In this document: piece by piece, positions 5,880 through 7,816 of the stretch | How the letters are laid out: each line of letters starts with the position of its first letter | How positions within the stretch are numbered: position 1 is the stretch's first letter | DNA from: a bacterium | GTDB lineage: Bacteria > Patescibacteriota > Patescibacteriia > Patescibacteriales > GWC2-42-12 | DNA length: 7,816 nucleotides | Direction of reading: 5' to 3' | NCBI GenBank assembly: GCA_030655095.1 | Contig: JAURWF010000009.1 | Coordinates: 1 to 7,816 of the forward strand | The notes under the pieces: generated by a model | Told to the model about the DNA's origin: nothing | What the model saw: the letters and a program-made list of their open reading frames with translations, nothing else | Databases searched by the model: none | Position numbers and translations under genes: made by a program

Positions 5880-6917
5880 TTAATAAAAATCTTTAACAAT
5901 TTTATCAACTTCTATTTTTAATTTATGCCCGTTGCAATGTCTAAGTATTCCGTAATATGCTTGCAATGACTGATTAAATGATTCTTCCGTAATAATTTTA
6001 CTTTCCATTTTCGTCTTGTTTAACTTAATTTTCCTAAATATTCTTCTTTTTGTTTTTGTCCGCAAGATCCGATAATCAGAAAAATTAACCAACCCGAGAA
6101 AATCAATGCCCAAAGCAATGGTTTTAATAAAAATTTTATTTGGATGCAATTCTAATCTTAGCTCTTGACTTAAAAATTTTTTTATTAGCCCAATTTGTTT
6201 TTCTGTCCATTTTTTATTTGCTGAAAAAATTACAAAGTCATCAGCGTAGCGAATATAATATTTGGCTTTTAATTTATGCTTAACAAACTGATCAAATTTA
6301 TTCATATAAATATTAACGAACAGTTGCGAGGTCAGATTTCCTAATGGTAAACCAATAGTCTTATCTTTTTCAGAAGAAAAACTCCTAATCACATTTTTTA
6401 AAAGTTCAATAATATTTTCATCTGGAATATATTTCTGCAATATGCTAATCAAAATATTATGATCAATATTGGCAAAGAACTTTTTAATATCACATTTTAG
6501 CGCCCAGCAAGTCCTTGTATTATTTTTACTTGTTTTCCATGCAAATTTACGAAACTTATTAACTGCTTTATGTGTTCCTTTATTTAGACGACAGGAATAT
6601 GAGTCAGCGATAAAAGTTTTATCAAAAAATGGATACAAAATCCTGTAAATCGCGTGATGCAATAATCTATCGCGAACTGTTGCTTTATGAATATCTCTGG
6701 GCTTAGGGTCATTAATTTTAAATGCTTGATAACTTCCGTGCTTATAGATATGATTAATAAGGTCACTGTGGAGCGAAAAAATATTGTCCATCAAATACAT
6801 AGAAAATTCCTGAACATCTTTTTTATTTTGCTTGCCTTTTAAAAATTCTTTCCATGCCTTTAATAAATTTTCTAAACTAATAATATCTTCAAATTTATGG
6901 ATCAATTGGATTTTCAT
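5880..6917 (-). CDS. Reverse transcriptase of a diversity-generating retroelement
   Basis: Copies the template repeat RNA into mutated cDNA, with errors at adenines, which then replaces a variable repeat in a target gene. Numbered from the ATG at 6917 (345 aa), the palm motifs are: first aspartate in LKCDIKKFFANID (residues 140-152, Asp143); GLPLGNLTSQLFVNIYMNKF (189-208), with the Ser-Gln typical of DGR enzymes where group II intron enzymes have Ser-Pro; YIRYADDFVIFS (221-232) with Asp226 and Asp227; then HPNKIFI and DFLGLVNFSDYR (272-283). There is no maturase or endonuclease domain and the length is normal for DGR enzymes. The frame stays open upstream to 7052, but that extension is antisense to avd and does not resemble the family. 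There is no Shine-Dalgarno. The start overlaps the avd start by 21 bp. Confidence 0.93.
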   Translation of the reverse strand: MKIQLIHKFEDIISLENLLKAWKEFLKGKQNKKDVQEFSMYLMDNIFSLHSDLINHIYKHGSYQAFKINDPKPRDIHKATVRDRLLHHAIYRILYPFFDKTFIADSYSCRLNKGTHKAVNKFRKFAWKTSKNNTRTCWALKCDIKKFFANIDHNILISILQKYIPDENIIELLKNVIRSFSSEKDKTIGLPLGNLTSQLFVNIYMNKFDQFVKHKLKAKYYIRYADDFVIFSANKKWTEKQIGLIKKFLSQELRLELHPNKIFIKTIALGIDFLGLVNFSDYRILRTKTKRRIFRKIKLNKTKMESKIITEESFNQSLQAYYGILRHCNGHKLKIEVDKIVKDFY

Positions 6918-7298
6918 AAAAATTCGACTTTTAATGCTCCTCCCCTGCCAATCGTGATCAATAAAGAAAAAGAGGCATATCAATATTGGCAAGCCCTGCA
7001 TCGTAATTTTCCCAAAACCGAACGTTTTAGCATCGGACAAAAAATTTCTCAAACATTTATTGAAGTCTTGGAATTAAATTTTACCGCTTCGTATTTAGCG
7101 CCCGAACAAAAAATAATCTTATTAACCAAAACCTCATCGCGTCTTGATGTTTTAAAATTTTTTGTTCAGCTCACATGGGAAAGCAAGCTTATACCAACCG
7201 AAAAATACATAGAGCTTTCAAAAAAGCTTGAAGAAATCGGACGCATGCTTGGCGGTTGGAGAAAAGGACTTCTGCAAAAGAAAACTCTCACCCGATAA
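6897..7298 (+). CDS. avd: Avd-like accessory protein of the retroelement (four-helix bundle)
   Basis: In studied elements Avd forms a positively charged pentamer that binds the reverse transcriptase and template RNA and is needed for mutagenic cDNA synthesis. Seen in 133 aa: LPIVINKEKEAYQYWQALHR (residues 17-36), FPKTERFSIGQKI (38-50), SRLDVLKFFVQLTWE (81-95), and the signature YIELSKKLEEIGRMLGGWRK (104-123). The first ATG at 6897 is used; residues 1-16 may be longer or shorter, since no Shine-Dalgarno marks the start. Unlike the familiar avd-template-reverse transcriptase order on one strand, this gene faces away from the reverse transcriptase (head-to-head overlap of 21 bp) and runs toward the template repeat. 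Its stop (7296-7298) falls in the loop of a small hairpin. Confidence 0.88.
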   Translation: MDQLDFHKNSTFNAPPLPIVINKEKEAYQYWQALHRNFPKTERFSIGQKISQTFIEVLELNFTASYLAPEQKIILLTKTSSRLDVLKFFVQLTWESKLIPTEKYIELSKKLEEIGRMLGGWRKGLLQKKTLTR

Positions 7299-7308
7299 TG
7301 GATGAGAG
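7285..7308. other. Inverted repeat at the avd end, 3' of the template repeat
   Basis: CTCTCA (7285-7290) and TGAGAG (7303-7308) flank a 12-nt loop that contains the avd stop codon. On the template strand the hairpin begins about 8 nt past the template repeat. Hairpins near the end of the repeats are known to matter in some DGRs (on the variable-repeat side). Here it may equally be a weak avd terminator, though no T tract follows. Confidence 0.4.
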
Positions 7309-7315
7309 AAACAGC

Positions 7316-7440
7316 AAGTTTCGGAACCACAACGCGATGGCGATTCTCGGCATTCCAAACATTGGAGTTCTCAAACTGATTGACATTCACGTTAAGCTTG
7401 TCGTCGGAGTTGACATTCACGTTGGCAACGAAGAAATGCG
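7316..7440 (-). repeat. DGR template repeat (TR)
   Basis: Read on the minus strand in one frame, the stretch has ten Asn codons, all AAC or AAT: VANVNVNSDDKL, then NVNVNQFENS, then NVWNAENRHR, ending VVVPKL. AAY codons are the mutable codons of DGR templates. The last part (7342-7322) has almost no A, as expected for the initiation-of-homing segment. G+C is about 47% over 7321-7440 by hand count, well above the flanks. A 14-bp sequence TTGACATTCACGTT (plus strand) occurs at 7380-7393 and 7410-7423, exactly ten codons apart. The edges are estimates; only comparison with the variable repeat can fix them. The frame has a TGA just upstream (near 7450), so this is not itself a protein gene. Confidence 0.78.
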
Positions 7441-7486
7441 CGATGAGTCATCTGTGCCACCATCCTTTGAATACTCTCGGGATTGT

Positions 7487-7515
7487 ATCTTATTTGGAAC
7501 TTAAAAGTTCACCAA
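7487..7515 (-). promoter_or_regulatory. Possible promoter for the template RNA
   Basis: On the minus strand TTGGTG (7515-7510), 17 bp, then TAAGAT (7492-7487) would start RNA near 7480, just upstream of the template repeat. The boxes are mediocre matches (3/6 and 4/6). An 8-bp direct repeat CACCAACT (7510-7517 and 7523-7530, plus strand) overlaps the -35 region. Confidence 0.3.
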
Positions 7516-7583
7516 CTCATCGCACCAACTGGCTGTTTTTTTTATTTTGAAAAGCGCACCCACTCTTTCGCAATCCGCCGGCT

Positions 7584-7602
7584 CAGGCTGTCTAAAAAGC
7601 CC
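7584..7602. mobile_element. Likely end of an insertion sequence
   Basis: CAGGCTGTCTAAAAAGCCC resembles the terminal inverted repeats of DDE-transposase insertion sequences. It lies about 45 bp beyond the stop of the transposase fragment to the right. The other end is outside the window, so the inverted repeat and target duplication cannot be checked. No gene is visible in 7501-7583; it holds a T8 run (7535-7542) without a clear stem. Confidence 0.4.
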
Positions 7603-7645
7603 TTTAACAATTTAATAAATCAGACAAATTAAGGCTATTTTGCCC

Positions 7646-7816
7646 TTAGACCATTGCTGGTAGCCTCATTAAAGCAGCTAATTGTAATTTTTTTATATCT
7701 TTATTCTCTTTTTTAATCCAATTAGATATTTTAACGAGGTTATGAGCAATACAAGAAAGCCCAAATTCAATTTTGACTTTTGGTTTTCCTCTGCATAGAA
7801 AATTATTTGCTTTTTG
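7646..7816 (-). CDS. Transposase, C-terminal end only (IS1182-like)
   Basis: The minus-strand frame is open from the right edge to the TAA at 7648-7646 (56 residues), so the start lies outside the window. Seen: CRGKPKVKIEFGLSCIAHNL (residues 8-27), then VKISNWIKKEN, then LAALMRLPAMV at the end. The RGKPKVK..FGL...HNLVKI pattern matches the C-terminus of DDE transposases of the IS1182/IS5 type as I know them. Family assignment within that group is tentative. Whether the full gene is intact cannot be seen. Confidence 0.65.
   Translation of the reverse strand, partial: QKANNFLCRGKPKVKIEFGLSCIAHNLVKISNWIKKENKDIKKLQLAALMRLPAMV

Larger units (their letters stand above)
5880..7500. other. Diversity-generating retroelement locus (reverse transcriptase, avd, template repeat)
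   Basis: Three DGR parts lie together: the reverse transcriptase (minus), the Avd protein (plus) and the template repeat (minus, about 7316-7440). Template and reverse transcriptase share one strand, with avd antisense between them. No variable repeat and no target protein gene could be found in the window, so the target lies beyond the right edge or elsewhere. Confidence 0.85.

Noticed and set aside
6584..6766. Minus-strand 60-codon frame inside the reverse transcriptase
   Set aside because: It is an alternate-frame shadow of a well-supported gene.
5880..6917. Reverse transcriptase as a group II intron or retron enzyme
   Set aside because: No maturase or HNH domain, no intron RNA ends seen, and the GNLTSQ motif with adjacent avd and template repeat fits a DGR.
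6918..7052. 45-residue N-terminal extension of the reverse transcriptase frame
   Set aside because: It is the complement of avd codons, is unlike the family N-terminus, and the ATG at 6917 gives the expected MKIQLIHKFED beginning.
7166..7420. Minus-strand open frame reading through the template repeat, as a possible target protein
   Set aside because: It has only a GTG beginning inside the repeat, a stop just upstream, and runs on into avd antisense. It is the template repeat, not a variable protein gene.
7316..7440. A variable repeat partner within this window
   Set aside because: I looked for the template's conserved pieces (TTGACATTCACGTT, and the segment 7322-7342) on both strands and found no second copy outside the template.
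7256..7504. Plus-strand open frame of 82 codons
   Set aside because: It overlaps the avd end in another frame and is the complement of the template repeat; no ribosome binding site or recognisable protein.

Overview
The window looks like part of a low-GC genome of the candidate phyla radiation (Patescibacteria, probably a Parcubacteria-like lineage). This is inferred from the divergent MurG, from genes that mostly lack Shine-Dalgarno sites, from short tandem repeat families placed inside and between genes, and from the style of the retroelement. UGA and UAA/UAG are all used as stops, so the ordinary bacterial code fits. I ran no database search.

Left half (1-4959), mostly minus strand: a peptidoglycan and division cluster. 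In transcription order it holds a small membrane protein of unknown function, mraY (lipid I synthesis), ftsW (SEDS glycosyltransferase), then a higB-higA toxin-antitoxin pair, and murG (lipid II synthesis), which runs off the left edge. murD, which commonly sits between mraY and ftsW, is absent. Between higA and murG lies a complete small transcription unit on the opposite strand. It has its own promoter (overlapping the murG start codon), a strong ribosome binding site, a 63-codon frame and a terminator. The higBA promoter overlaps a nested palindrome that is probably the HigA operator.

Middle (5027-5818, plus): a YgjP-type zinc metallopeptidase with a near-leaderless promoter, followed by a hairpin shared with the convergent retroelement.

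Right half (5880-7500): a diversity-generating retroelement (DGR). It has a DGR-type reverse transcriptase on the minus strand and an Avd accessory protein on the plus strand whose start overlaps the reverse transcriptase start head to head. It also has a template repeat on the minus strand at about 7316-7440, whose in-frame reading is full of AAC/AAT codons. No variable repeat or target protein is visible in the window. A transposase C-terminus with a likely insertion sequence end (about 7584-7816) lies right beside the template repeat.

The most interesting observations are: the DGR with its antisense avd and no local target; the template repeat with a 10-codon period; and a set of 35-bp arrays (five 7-bp units). 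Three of these arrays lie in frame inside murG, where a 7-bp unit reads as the same stop-free peptide in all three frames.
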